The translations under genes were made by a program, and so were the position numbers. DNA of 30,490 bases from UBA995 sp035477115 (GTDB lineage: Bacteria; Bacillota; Sulfobacillia; UBA995), in contig DATIKW010000017.1 in assembly GCA_035477115.1 (NCBI GenBank), positions 1 through 30,490 on the forward strand, given 5' to 3'. Below, piece after piece: positions 8,090 to 15,803 of the stretch (positions within the stretch are counted from its first letter, which is position 1; each line of letters begins with the position of its first letter). Below the pieces are notes generated by a model. The model saw only the letters and a program-made list of their open reading frames with translations, ran no database searches and was not told the origin of the DNA.

Positions 8090-8350
8090 CTATTCTCCGT
8101 AGAGCCTCTTGAGCAACTGCTCCCGCACGGCCGCAACCTCCCGCTCCACATCCTCCCTGGAATATCCCTTTTCGCGAGCTTCGGTCTCCAGCGCACCCAG
8201 CAGGCCGTCCAGGGGAGAAACCGGCTCAAAAACCACCCTGCCATCACTCGCGTACACCCGAAGTCTGGTTTTGGGCGTAAGGCCCAAAGCGTCCCTGATG
8301 CGTTTAGGGATGGTCACCTGACCACGAGGGGTCGGAGATACGAGTTCCAT
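8090..8350 (-). CDS. AbrB/MazE-like antitoxin (SpoVT-AbrB DNA-binding domain)
   Basis: This 86-residue protein starts MELVSPTPRGQVTIPKRIRDALGL, the swapped-hairpin AbrB fold used by VapB/MazE antitoxins, and ends in a charged helical tail (DVEREVAAVREQLLKRL) that would bind the toxin. The frame is open 15 codons further upstream, but those codons cover the promoter; the ATG at 8350 has GGGAGAG nine bases upstream and begins at the conserved domain. It is followed four bases later by a truncated PIN gene, so this antitoxin is now an orphan. It would be expected to bind its own promoter. Confidence 0.8.
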   Translation of the reverse strand: MELVSPTPRGQVTIPKRIRDALGLTPKTRLRVYASDGRVVFEPVSPLDGLLGALETEAREKGYSREDVEREVAAVREQLLKRLYGE

Positions 8351-8385
8351 GGAGGGCACTCTCCCTACTCCAATATTCTGCAGAT

Positions 8386-8414
8386 AGTCTAGCATGCATT
8401 CTTACCGTAAGCAA
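8386..8414 (-). promoter_or_regulatory. Promoter of the AbrB antitoxin gene
   Basis: On the minus strand TTGCTT (8414-8409) and TAGACT (8391-8386) are 17 bp apart, about 36 bp upstream of the antitoxin ATG. The -35 box is only a moderate match. Confidence 0.45.
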
Positions 8415-8428
8415 TGATCCCGCTCCGA

Positions 8429-8467
8429 GGGACGGCACTTCTCACCTGCCGCATGCTGTACCGTCCC
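8429..8467. repeat. REP-like palindrome with GGGACGG arms
   Basis: GGGACGGCA at 8429-8437 pairs with TACCGTCCC at 8459-8467, with one mismatch, around a 21-base loop. Palindromes with GGGACGGT-type arms are dispersed repeats in several Firmicutes and related genomes. No other copy is visible in this window, so repeat status rests on general knowledge. Confidence 0.45.
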
Positions 8468-8547
8468 CGTCCTGTCGCCGGCCGAGTTCCTGGACAGGCT
8501 GCTCCCCTCCCCCGAAGTCTGATCGCGCGGAATCGGATTCACGGCCC

Positions 8548-8576
8548 TTGCGGAGACGCGACCACCGGGTTATATT
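8548..8576 (+). promoter_or_regulatory. Promoter of the CydDC-like / DUF454 operon
   Basis: TTGCGG (8548-8553) and TATATT (8571-8576) are 17 bp apart, about 63 bp upstream of the first ABC gene. The boxes lie in an otherwise GC-rich stretch. Confidence 0.6.
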
Positions 8577-8601
8577 GATAGTGAGTCTTAGTCTCTTTAT
8601 C
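8577..8601. promoter_or_regulatory. 25-bp dyad directly downstream of the -10 box, candidate operator
   Basis: GATAGTGAG and CTCTTTATC are inverted arms (7 of 9 pairs) around TCTTAGT, beginning on the base after the -10 hexamer. The AT-rich dyad of GATA-type half-sites resembles metalloregulator (Fur or DtxR-like) boxes, but the regulator is not in the window and the assignment is inference. Confidence 0.4.
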
Positions 8602-8638
8602 GGCGAGGTGGTCCCGACTTCATGACACCCCTCTCCCC

Positions 8639-10396
8639 ATGCTGATCAACCGCGATCTCATGGGTGAAGCGAGGACCGTCCGACTCCCCATCGCGGGCAT
8701 GGTCCTGGCCAAGTTCATCAAGCTGGCGGCCAGCCTGGTCCAAGTCACGGTCATCGCTGAGATCATCGCCCATGTCTTTGCCGGCACGGCCGCCGCCGTG
8801 AACCTGCCCGCCTCGGCCGCGTGGATCCTCGGCGCCGTGGCCTTGCGGACGGCCGCGACGCTGGCGGAAAACCATCTGGCCTTCCACTGCGCCGCCCAGG
8901 TAAAGACCATCCTGCGTACGCGGCTCTACAAGAAGCTTCTGGAACTGGAACTGGGGTATCAACTGATTGCGCCCAGCAGCGCCGTGGTGTCCGCGGCCGT
9001 GGACGGCATTGAAGCGCTGGACCTGTACTTCTCCCGCTACCTCCCCCAACTCTTCTACAGCATCCTGGCCCCGCTGTCGCTGTTTCTCTACCTGGTGCGC
9101 ATCTATCCTCCGGCGGCCTACGCGCTGCTCCTCGCGATGCCGCTGATCCCCCTTTCCATCTTCCTCGTAACCCGCCTGGCCAAGCGGCGGATGGCCGGTT
9201 TCTGGTCGAGCTACGAGGGGCTGGCGGACTTCTTCCTGCAAAGCTTGCAAGGCCTGGTCACGTTGAAGGTATTCGGCGCCGACGAACGGCGCTCCCGGGA
9301 ATTGAATGAGAAGGCCTGGTCGTTCCGGAACGTGACCATGCGCGTGTTGCGACTGCAATTGACCTCCATAGCCTTCATGGACTTGATAGCCTTTGCCGGA
9401 GCGGCCGCGAGTATATGGTTGGCGGCCGGAGCCTTGCGTGAAGGAGCCACATCGCTGGCCGGCGCCGTGGTCATCCTGTTTCTGTCCGCTGAGTTCTTCA
9501 TCCCCATGCGCGTGCTGGGTTCCTATTTCCACTCGGCCATGAACGGCGTGGCGGCTGCGGAACGGATCTACGAAGGGCTCAGGGCCGAACTCCCCGTAAA
9601 GGACTCGGGCCACGCCAGCCTGCCGCCGTCCTGGCGAGAGCCGCTGGTGTTCGACAGCGTGAGTTTCGCCTACGCCTCGGGACGGCCCATACTCCAGGAC
9701 CTCAGCCTGACCCTGGTACCGGGCACCACCACGGCGCTGGTGGGGGTCTCCGGCTCAGGCAAGAGCACCATCGCCCGGCTCTTGCTCCGCCTGTTCGAGC
9801 CCGCCGAGGGGCAGATCTACCTTGGCACTACCCCGCTGCGGGCGTTCAGCTTGAAGGATCTTCGCCGGCGCATCGTCATGGTCTTCCAGCACTCCTATGT
9901 CTTTGCGGGCTCCATCAAGGACAACCTGCTCCTGGCCAGGCCCGGTGCCACCGAACTCGAACTCTACTCGGCCCTGGACACCGCCGGGCTCCTCGATTTC
10001 GTGAAGGCGCAGCCCGAGGGCCTCGACGCCAGCGTGGGCGAGTGGGGCGGCAAGCTGTCGGGGGGTCAGAAGCAGCGCCTGGCCATCGCCCGCGCCATCT
10101 TGCACGATCCGGACGTGTTCGTGTTCGACGAGGCCACCGCCAACGTCGACGTGGAGAGCGAAAGCCACATTTGGACCGCCATCTCCCGCATCGCCAGGAC
10201 CAAGACCTTGCTGATCATCTCCCATCGCCTGGCGACCATCAAGAATGCCGACCAGATCGCGGTACTGCACCAGGGGACCATCGTGGAGCGCGGACGCCAT
10301 GACCAGCTTCTAGATCAGGATGGCCTGTACAGCCGCCTGTTCAGGGAACAGCAAGAACTCGAACGCTACGGGTCGGAGGCGCGCCAACTTGCGTGA
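8639..10396 (+). CDS. cydD: ABC transporter, fused permease-ATPase, CydD-like subunit
   Basis: This 585-residue half-transporter has six membrane helices over about residues 15-300, followed by an ATPase domain. Walker A GVSGSGKST is at 369-377, the signature LSGGQKQRLAIARA near 471-484, Walker B VFVFDEATANVD follows, and the switch histidine lies in ISHRLATI. Length and pairing with a second fused subunit match the CydDC family, which exports thiols (glutathione, cysteine) or binds haem in other bacteria. No cytochrome bd genes are near, and a DUF454 gene follows instead, so the physiological substrate may differ. No strong ribosome-binding site precedes the ATG. The last eight bases overlap the proposed TTG start of the next gene. 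The symbol is by similarity only. Confidence 0.75.
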   Translation: MLINRDLMGEARTVRLPIAGMVLAKFIKLAASLVQVTVIAEIIAHVFAGTAAAVNLPASAAWILGAVALRTAATLAENHLAFHCAAQVKTILRTRLYKKLLELELGYQLIAPSSAVVSAAVDGIEALDLYFSRYLPQLFYSILAPLSLFLYLVRIYPPAAYALLLAMPLIPLSIFLVTRLAKRRMAGFWSSYEGLADFFLQSLQGLVTLKVFGADERRSRELNEKAWSFRNVTMRVLRLQLTSIAFMDLIAFAGAAASIWLAAGALREGATSLAGAVVILFLSAEFFIPMRVLGSYFHSAMNGVAAAERIYEGLRAELPVKDSGHASLPPSWREPLVFDSVSFAYASGRPILQDLSLTLVPGTTTALVGVSGSGKSTIARLLLRLFEPAEGQIYLGTTPLRAFSLKDLRRRIVMVFQHSYVFAGSIKDNLLLARPGATELELYSALDTAGLLDFVKAQPEGLDASVGEWGGKLSGGQKQRLAIARAILHDPDVFVFDEATANVDVESESHIWTAISRIARTKTLLIISHRLATIKNADQIAVLHQGTIVERGRHDQLLDQDGLYSRLFREQQELERYGSEARQLA

Positions 10397-12047
10397 TCTC
10401 GAAGTCATGTTGCGGATGACCCGCATGCTCCGACCCGCCCTGCCGCTGATGGCCCTGTCCATCACCCTGGGAGTGGCGGCCAACGCCGCGGCGATCGCGT
10501 TCATGGCCGCGGGCGGCCTGCTCCTGGCCCAGGTCCTCGAAGGGTCGGCGAGCGCCGGCCTGGTCGCGACCTTTGGGGGGCTGGCCGCGATGCGCGGCTT
10601 CTTCCGCTACGGCGAGCAGTTGACCGGCCACGATGTGGCCTTTCGCCTGCTGGCCGCCATCCGCGACCGGCTGTACGCCGCCCTGCGCCGGCTGGCACCG
10701 GCCAAACTCGTCGACAAGCGTTCCGGGGATCTGGTCTCGACGGTCATGGCCGATGTGGAGTACATCGAGGTATTCTATGCCCACACCATTGCGCCCGCGG
10801 TCATCGGGGTGGTGGTGCCCGGCGCCGTGCTGTTCTTCCTATCCCATTTCTGGCCCGGCTTCGCGCTGGCCATGCTCCTCCTGTACGGCGCCATCCTGGT
10901 GCTCCCCGCCCTGCTATCCGGGGGCGCCAATGCCGCCGGCCGCAGTTACCGCCGGGACCTTGCCCGAATGAACTCGCACCTGTTGGACCACCTCCAGGGG
11001 CTCAAAGAGGTGATCCAGTTCGGCCGGGGCGAGACGGCCCTGAAAGCCATCGCCAGCAACAGCGAGGCTTTGAACGCGTCCACCCGGAAGCTGCGCCGGC
11101 ACGAAGGGCTGGTGACCGCCATGAGCGATGCGGTGGTGCTCGCGGCGGCGCCGGTGCTCCTGCTGCTGGGTCTTGGGCGGCTGCAGGCAGGACTGCTGGC
11201 GCCCGCCGAACTCCTGGTAGTAGTGGTGACGGGAGCCTCGTCCTTCGGACCCATCCTGGCCCTGGGGGCGCTCTCCAACCCCCTCACCCACACCATCGCC
11301 GCAGCCGAGCGCATCTTCGAGTTGATCGACGAAGAACCCACCGTTCACGACACGGGCACCGGGGAACTGCCCGCCGGTCCGCTGGAGATCGTCTTCGCCG
11401 GCGTGACTTTCGGCTATCCCCGGTCCGGCGAAGGCGTGCTCAGGGACTTCTCTCTCACCGTCAAGGAAGGCGAGAAGGTAGCCCTGGTGGGTAACAGCGG
11501 GAGCGGAAAGACCACTGCGCTCAGGCTCTTGCAGCGGTTCTGGGACCCGGCAAGCGGCACCGTTTCCATCTCCGGCCGGGACATCAGGGAACTTCCCCAG
11601 GAGCGCCTCCGCTCCTTGATGTCCCTGGTCATGCAGGACACGTACCTGTTCAGCGGCACCCTTGCCGAAAACTTGCGCGTGGCCGACCCGGAAGCGACCG
11701 ACCAGGAGCTGAGGGAGGCCATCCGGGCGGCGGCCCTGGAGGAGTTCGTCTCCAGCCTGCCCCACGGCTTGGACACTCCCGTAGGGGAACTGGGAGACCG
11801 GCTGTCCGGCGGTGAAAGGCAACGCCTGGCCATCGCCCGAGCGTTCCTGCACCGGTCCCCCATCCTCCTCCTGGATGAGGCCACGAGCAGCCTGGATGTG
11901 CTCAACGAGAAGCGAGTCCTCAAGACCATTGCCGCCCTGTTCAAGGACAAGACCGTCATCACCGTGGCCCATCGCCCGTCGACCATCGCCAACAGCGATC
12001 GGATATGTCTGCTCGACGAAGGCCGGATCATCGAGGAGGTTGGCTGA
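10389..12047 (+). CDS. cydC: ABC transporter, fused permease-ATPase, CydC-like subunit
   Basis: This 552-residue partner of the upstream subunit has six helices in the first 300 residues. Walker A GNSGSGKTT lies near 368-376, then LSGGERQRLAIARA, Walker B ILLLDEATSSLD and the switch histidine in VAHRPSTI. TTG at 10389 is chosen as start because GGAGG lies nine bases upstream and the resulting N-terminus (LRDLEVMLRMTRML) resembles CydC proteins; ATG at 10407 is the alternative but has no good ribosome-binding site. It overlaps the first subunit by eight bases, so the two are translationally coupled, as expected for an obligate heterodimer. The substrate is not predictable from sequence. Confidence 0.75.
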   Translation: MRDLEVMLRMTRMLRPALPLMALSITLGVAANAAAIAFMAAGGLLLAQVLEGSASAGLVATFGGLAAMRGFFRYGEQLTGHDVAFRLLAAIRDRLYAALRRLAPAKLVDKRSGDLVSTVMADVEYIEVFYAHTIAPAVIGVVVPGAVLFFLSHFWPGFALAMLLLYGAILVLPALLSGGANAAGRSYRRDLARMNSHLLDHLQGLKEVIQFGRGETALKAIASNSEALNASTRKLRRHEGLVTAMSDAVVLAAAPVLLLLGLGRLQAGLLAPAELLVVVVTGASSFGPILALGALSNPLTHTIAAAERIFELIDEEPTVHDTGTGELPAGPLEIVFAGVTFGYPRSGEGVLRDFSLTVKEGEKVALVGNSGSGKTTALRLLQRFWDPASGTVSISGRDIRELPQERLRSLMSLVMQDTYLFSGTLAENLRVADPEATDQELREAIRAAALEEFVSSLPHGLDTPVGELGDRLSGGERQRLAIARAFLHRSPILLLDEATSSLDVLNEKRVLKTIAALFKDKTVITVAHRPSTIANSDRICLLDEGRIIEEVG

Positions 12048-12494
12048 ATGTCGTCTCAACGGCCGGAACGACTCTATAGCGAGACTCCCCGTTCCCGCGG
12101 GGTGCGGACCGGGTGGAGACTGCGGCCTACCCGGCTGGTCTTCCTGATTGCCGGGACCGCCGCCCTGGGGCTGGGTACGGCCGGAGCCTTCCTTCCCGGC
12201 GTACCGACGACGCCCTTTCTGCTCCTGTCCGCCGCCTGCTATACCCGCAGCTCCGATCGCATGTATCGGTGGCTGGTCGGGCACCCCCGCTTCGGCCGGC
12301 CCATCCGGCAGTTGCTGGCGGGACAGGGGCTGCCCCTTCCGGTCAAGGTCTGGTCGCTGGGCCTGGCCTATCTCTTCTTGGGCCTGACAGCAACTTTCGG
12401 GTTCCACCAAGTCTGGGTCCGCCTGCTGCTCTTGGCGGCGGCCCTCGTAAAAACCTATTACCTGCTCTTCCGGTTGCCCACCGCCAAGGAGTGA
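12048..12494 (+). CDS. ybaN: DUF454 (YbaN family) small membrane protein
   Basis: This 148-residue protein has about three membrane segments (near residues 30-50, 100-115 and 120-140). It has the characteristic FLPGVPTTPFLLLSAACYTRSSDRMYRWLVGHPRFG block of the DUF454/YbaN family, whose function is unknown. An N-terminal extension of about 25 polar residues precedes the first helix. The ATG follows the TGA of the CydC-like gene with no gap, so the three genes form one operon. The context suggests a role in, or modulation of, the exporter, or a shared metal- or redox-linked regulon. Confidence 0.85.
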   Translation: MSSQRPERLYSETPRSRGVRTGWRLRPTRLVFLIAGTAALGLGTAGAFLPGVPTTPFLLLSAACYTRSSDRMYRWLVGHPRFGRPIRQLLAGQGLPLPVKVWSLGLAYLFLGLTATFGFHQVWVRLLLLAAALVKTYYLLFRLPTAKE

Positions 12495-12640
12495 GACTGC
12501 CGGTCGGCCACCATCGGATCGAAGGAGGGCGGCTAGTCGCGTAGAATTCACTAATGGTGACCCGACGAGCCAAGCCCAAAGGTGTCCAGCAGAGCGGGAC
12601 AACTGAAGTTTGCGGTCATTCCTGCGAAGGAGATACCTCG

Positions 12641-13615
12641 GTGGCTGAGTCGTCCCGCAAGACGGCTACGGAGGGAAGCAGGGCGCTGGCCCAACTCGAG
12701 GTCGAACCTGCGGGAGGCATCGGCAGGCCGCGCCCTCCCGTCAAGTGGGCAGGCGGCAAGCGCTGGCTGCTACCGCGTCTGGCTGCACTGTGGAATGAGC
12801 ATGATGGGCGGCGCCTGGTGGAGCCGTTTTGTGGCGGGCTGGCGGTGGCGCTTGGCCTTGCCCCCAGACGCGCCCTCCTCAACGACGTGAATCCTCACCT
12901 GATGAATTTCCTGGCCTGGCTCCGCGCCGGGCTGCACATCGATCTGGAGATGGCGAACGACAGGAGCCTGTACTATGCCCACCGGGCGCGGTTCAACGAA
13001 CTCGTGGCTCAGGGGCTCTCCCACGACCGAGAAGCCGCCGCGCTGTTCTACTACCTGAACCGGACCGGTTACAACGGATTGTGCCGGTTCAACAAGAGCG
13101 GCCAGTTCAATGTGCCCTTCGGACGGTACAAGGCCATCAACTACACGACTGACTTTTCGGCCTACCAGGCCGTCCTTGCCGAGTGGGACTTCACCTGCCG
13201 GGACTTTGCGGAAGTCCCCAGGGCGGATGACGACTTCGTATATGCCGATCCGCCCTATGATGTGGAGTTCACCCAGTACTCGAAAGACGGTTTCACCTGG
13301 GAAGACCAGGTAAGACTGGCCAACTGGCTCGCTGCTCATCCTGGGCCGGTAGTGGCCTCAAACCAGGCTACGCCCAGGATAGTATCCCTTTACCGCGATC
13401 TGGGCTTCGATCTAACATTCTTGGCCGCCCCCCGGATGATCAACTGCACCGGCGATCGCACGGCGGCAAGAGAGATCCTTGCGACAAAAGGGGGTCTAGC
13501 GGTGCCCCGAAGGCGGTCTCGACGACCATCTCAAGCACTGCGAATCGGTCAAGATAGTCAAGCTGGAAAGGTTTGTGGCGCTGGCCAATCAGGGGCGGCT
13601 GTAACTACTGGCTAA
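12641..13615 (+). CDS. Dam-type DNA adenine methyltransferase (D12 class, orphan)
   Basis: From GTG 12641 (AAGGAG eight bases upstream) the product has 324 residues. It shows VKWAGGKRWLLP at 34-45, the AdoMet motif EPFCGG at 61-66, RTGYNGLCRFN at 141-151 and the catalytic DPPY at 203-206, the order of D12/Dam enzymes that make N6-methyladenine in short sites such as GATC. The normal family end lies near REILATKG, about residue 284; roughly 40 more residues rich in Arg, Ser and Gly follow before the stop and look non-native. No restriction endonuclease gene is adjacent, so this is an orphan methylase, or the remnant of a restriction-modification or mobile element. The target site cannot be read from sequence. 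Confidence 0.88.
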   Translation: MAESSRKTATEGSRALAQLEVEPAGGIGRPRPPVKWAGGKRWLLPRLAALWNEHDGRRLVEPFCGGLAVALGLAPRRALLNDVNPHLMNFLAWLRAGLHIDLEMANDRSLYYAHRARFNELVAQGLSHDREAAALFYYLNRTGYNGLCRFNKSGQFNVPFGRYKAINYTTDFSAYQAVLAEWDFTCRDFAEVPRADDDFVYADPPYDVEFTQYSKDGFTWEDQVRLANWLAAHPGPVVASNQATPRIVSLYRDLGFDLTFLAAPRMINCTGDRTAAREILATKGGLAVPRRRSRRPSQALRIGQDSQAGKVCGAGQSGAAVTTG

Positions 13616-13683
13616 TCCGACAGAACGTCGCCGGCGATGCCAACGTTGCTCCCCTGACAAGGAACGCGGAGGTGAGTTGGCAG

Positions 13684-14721
13684 GTGAGTAGTCGTGTCTC
13701 AGGCGGCAAGTTCGCGAGGAGCGTCCTGGACCTCATCGGTCAGACGCCCCTGGTCAGGATCACCCCCGAGGGCGAAAGGCCTGCGGTGGTGGCCAAGGCG
13801 GAGTTCGCGAATCCCACCGGGAGCCACAAGGACCGGATCTACGCCTGCATGATCGAGGAAGCCGAGCGGCGGGGCGACCTGAAGCCCGGGAAGGTCATCA
13901 TCGAGGGGTCGACCGGCAACGCCGGCACCGCATGCGCCATGATCGGCGGGCTGAAGGGCTACCGGGTTATCGTCGTCATGCCCGAGGGCATGTCCGACGA
14001 ACGCAAGAAACTGATCCGGGCCATGGGAGCCGAGATCATCTTCACGCCCGGCGGGGAGAGCGATCAAGATCTGTCCCTGCGGCGGATCGAGGCGATGGTA
14101 GCGGAAGCACCTGACAGGTACTGGTACCCCTGTCAGTTCGACAACCCTGACAACCCCCTGGCGCACTACCGCAGTACCGCCCCCGAACTCTGGGAGCAGA
14201 CCCTGGGCAACATCGACGCGTTCCTGGCGGCGGTGGGCTCCGGCGGCACCCTGACCGGGGTGGGGCGATATCTCAAGGAACGGCATCCCGCGATCAAGCT
14301 ATACGCGGTGGAACCGGAAGAATGTCCCACCCTGTCGAGCCGCCGCTGGGGTTCTCACGACATCCAGGGAATCGGCGACGGATTCGTCCCGGTCAACCTG
14401 GCCCTGGACCTGGTGGACGGAGTCATCACCGTCAGTTCCCAGGAAGCTATCGCCACAGCCCGGCGGGTGTGCCGGGAGCAAGGCCTGGTGGTAGGCATCT
14501 CCACGGGCTGCAATCTGGCCGCCGCAGCCAAGCTGGCCAAGCGCCATCCCTCCCTCGGGGCCATCGCCACCATGTTGTTCGACACAGGCCACAAGTATTA
14601 CACCTCGCCCCTCTTCGGTGCGCGCAAAGAGATGGAGGTGCCCGAACGCGATCACAGCTTGGACGAGGCCTCGGTTCGACAACTGAACAGGTACTCCCCG
14701 GGCTGGGAGATCATCACCTGA
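13684..14721 (+). CDS. cysK: Cysteine synthase family PLP-dependent enzyme
   Basis: This 345-residue protein has the fold-type II PLP arrangement. DLIGQTPLVRI is at 16-26, the Schiff-base lysine is K49 in NPTGSHKDR, STGNAG at 76-81 binds the substrate carboxylate, and GSGGTLTG binds the cofactor phosphate. Enzymes of this family make cysteine from O-acetylserine or O-phosphoserine and sulfide in the cytoplasm. GTG 13684 is chosen because GGAGGTGA ends eight bases before it; GTG 13672, behind AAGGAA, is an alternative. It follows the methylase gene by 68 bp. A 29-bp segment of its coding sequence (13753-13781) recurs exactly at 16342-16370. The preferred acyl acceptor is not predictable. Confidence 0.88.
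   Translation: MSSRVSGGKFARSVLDLIGQTPLVRITPEGERPAVVAKAEFANPTGSHKDRIYACMIEEAERRGDLKPGKVIIEGSTGNAGTACAMIGGLKGYRVIVVMPEGMSDERKKLIRAMGAEIIFTPGGESDQDLSLRRIEAMVAEAPDRYWYPCQFDNPDNPLAHYRSTAPELWEQTLGNIDAFLAAVGSGGTLTGVGRYLKERHPAIKLYAVEPEECPTLSSRRWGSHDIQGIGDGFVPVNLALDLVDGVITVSSQEAIATARRVCREQGLVVGISTGCNLAAAAKLAKRHPSLGAIATMLFDTGHKYYTSPLFGARKEMEVPERDHSLDEASVRQLNRYSPGWEIIT
13753..13781 (+). repeat. 29-bp exact repeat, copy 1 (inside cysK)
   Basis: This segment, coding for residues around VRITPEGER of the cysteine synthase, is identical over 29 bases to 16342-16370, 2.6 kb downstream. The flanking bases differ on both sides, so the shared block ends sharply. Confidence 0.9.
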
Positions 14722-14905
14722 CGCTCGGCCGGGAGGAGAGATCAAGCGACTCCACGGCGCTACATGCCGAAGACGAGGAAGGCGGTCATGAGGTCGCAGT
14801 TCGATCGGCCAGAAGGCCGCGTCCCAATGAGTTGGGTATTTCCATCGGTGGGACCCCAAGTCACACTAAGGTGTCGGCACGCACTTGCCTTACCGAGCGT
14901 GCGCG

Positions 14906-14934
14906 TTGACTTCGCCTTGCTTACGTTCTACAAT
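14906..14934 (+). promoter_or_regulatory. Promoter of the first antitoxin-PIN operon
   Basis: TTGACT (14906-14911) and TACAAT (14929-14934) are separated by exactly 17 bp and lie about 50 bp before the antitoxin gene. This is the closest match to consensus in the window. Confidence 0.8.
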
Positions 14935-14956
14935 AATGTATGAGGTGCGAATAAGG

Positions 14957-14970
14957 TAACGTCTACGTTA
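14957..14970. promoter_or_regulatory. Short dyad, candidate antitoxin operator
   Basis: TAACGT and ACGTTA are perfect inverted 6-bp arms around CT, lying about 22 bp after the -10 box and just before the ribosome-binding site. This placement fits autoregulation by the Phd-like antitoxin, but no experimental consensus supports it. Confidence 0.4.
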
Positions 14971-14982
14971 AGGGTGGTGCCC

Positions 14983-15264
14983 ATGGACCGCATTGTCGGG
15001 ATAAATGATCTCCGCCCGAAGCTGTCTGTGCTCCTGGAATCTCTCGGCAAGGGAGAGCCTCCGATTGTCATCACGGTAAACAGTGAGGCGAAGGGGGTCT
15101 TGTTGAGCTGTGAGGAATACGGGGAACTCCGGCGGGCGGCAGACGCGAGCAAGAGGCTGGCGTTCAAACTGGCAGTGGCGAACCTTCGCTCCCGGGGAGT
15201 CGCCGCGGGCATTTCGGAAGAGGTCGTCGAGGAAGAAATCCGCAGGTCCAGGGCTTCCCTGTGA
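14983..15264 (+). CDS. Phd/YefM-family antitoxin
   Basis: This 93-residue protein begins MDRIVGINDLRPKLSVLLESLGKGEPPIVIT, the N-terminal DNA-binding fold of Phd/YefM antitoxins, followed by GVLLSCEEYGELRRA, the conserved central strand-helix. A charged C-terminal helix (EEVVEEEIRRSRASL) would wrap the toxin. The ATG at 14983 has AAGGGTGG upstream; two in-frame GTG codons nine bases earlier are possible alternatives. It overlaps the PIN gene as GTGA. As an antitoxin it would neutralise the PIN RNase and repress the shared promoter. Confidence 0.85.
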   Translation: MDRIVGINDLRPKLSVLLESLGKGEPPIVITVNSEAKGVLLSCEEYGELRRAADASKRLAFKLAVANLRSRGVAAGISEEVVEEEIRRSRASL

Positions 15265-15674
15265 AAGTCGTCCTTGAAACGAACGTCTTGATATCGGGCC
15301 TGCTTGTGCCCGGAGGGCTTCCCGGGAGAATCATCGATCTGTGGACCGATGGCGCCATTGAGGTCGCACTGAGTTCGGAACTCCTGCAGGAGTACCTGTC
15401 CGTCCTCGCCCGTCCGAGGTTTGACTCCATTGCCAGCCCTTCGGAGAGACGCCGAATTGTGGAGGGCCTCCTCTCGCTCACCAACACGGGCGTTGTGGTC
15501 CCACGTGTTCGAGTAGAAGCCGTGAAGGAGGACCCGACCGACAACGCCGTTTTATCCTGCGCTATCGAGGCAGGCGCCGACTTCGTCATCAGTGGCGATC
15601 AGCACCTGCTGCGGCTCAAAGGGCACCTTGGTATCCCTATCGTCAGCCCCGCCGCCTTCCTTCAGCGCTCATGA
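15261..15674 (+). CDS. PIN-domain toxin (putative toxin-antitoxin RNase)
   Basis: This 137-residue single PIN domain has the length and layout of VapC-like and COG1569-type toxins, which cut RNA with metal ions held by acidic residues. It begins MKVVLETNVLISGLLVPGG; the first catalytic position is E6 rather than the usual aspartate. The other acidic residues are present: E44 in LLQEYLSVL, D91/D94 in DPTDN, and D107/D113 in GADFVISGDQHLL. The start is GTG, overlapping the antitoxin stop by four bases. The aspartate-to-glutamate change could lower activity without necessarily abolishing it. Confidence 0.85.
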   Translation: MKVVLETNVLISGLLVPGGLPGRIIDLWTDGAIEVALSSELLQEYLSVLARPRFDSIASPSERRRIVEGLLSLTNTGVVVPRVRVEAVKEDPTDNAVLSCAIEAGADFVISGDQHLLRLKGHLGIPIVSPAAFLQRS

Positions 15675-15759
15675 CCCGGACTATGCGTTCACCGTCAGAT
15701 GGCCGTCAACCAGGCAGCGACAAGAAGAAAGCGCCACGAGATTGCCCCCTGAAGTTGGT

Positions 15760-15803
15760 CTTCCATGGTGGGCGAAACCGGATTTGAACCACCGACTTCC
15801 TGA
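15760..15803 (-). other. tRNA 3'-end-like remnant
   Basis: Read on the minus strand the segment contains GGTGGTTCAAATCCGG, the T-loop signature of a tRNA, followed by an acceptor-like TTCGCCCACCA ending in CCA. The T-stem has a mismatch and no 5' half is found upstream on that strand, so it is not a working tRNA. It aligns with 21902-21945 at 35 of 44 positions, including CCATGGAAG beyond the CCA end. Such fragments often mark attachment sites of integrated elements. Confidence 0.5.

Noticed and set aside
14790..14835. Small hairpins CGGCC-AGAA-GGCCG and CCCAA-TGAG-TTGGG after cysK as a terminator
   Set aside because: The stems are short (5 bp) and no T-run follows, so an intrinsic terminator is not supported.
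15760..15803. Functional tRNA gene
   Set aside because: The T-stem has a mismatch and no anticodon arm, D-arm or 5' acceptor strand can be found on the minus strand.
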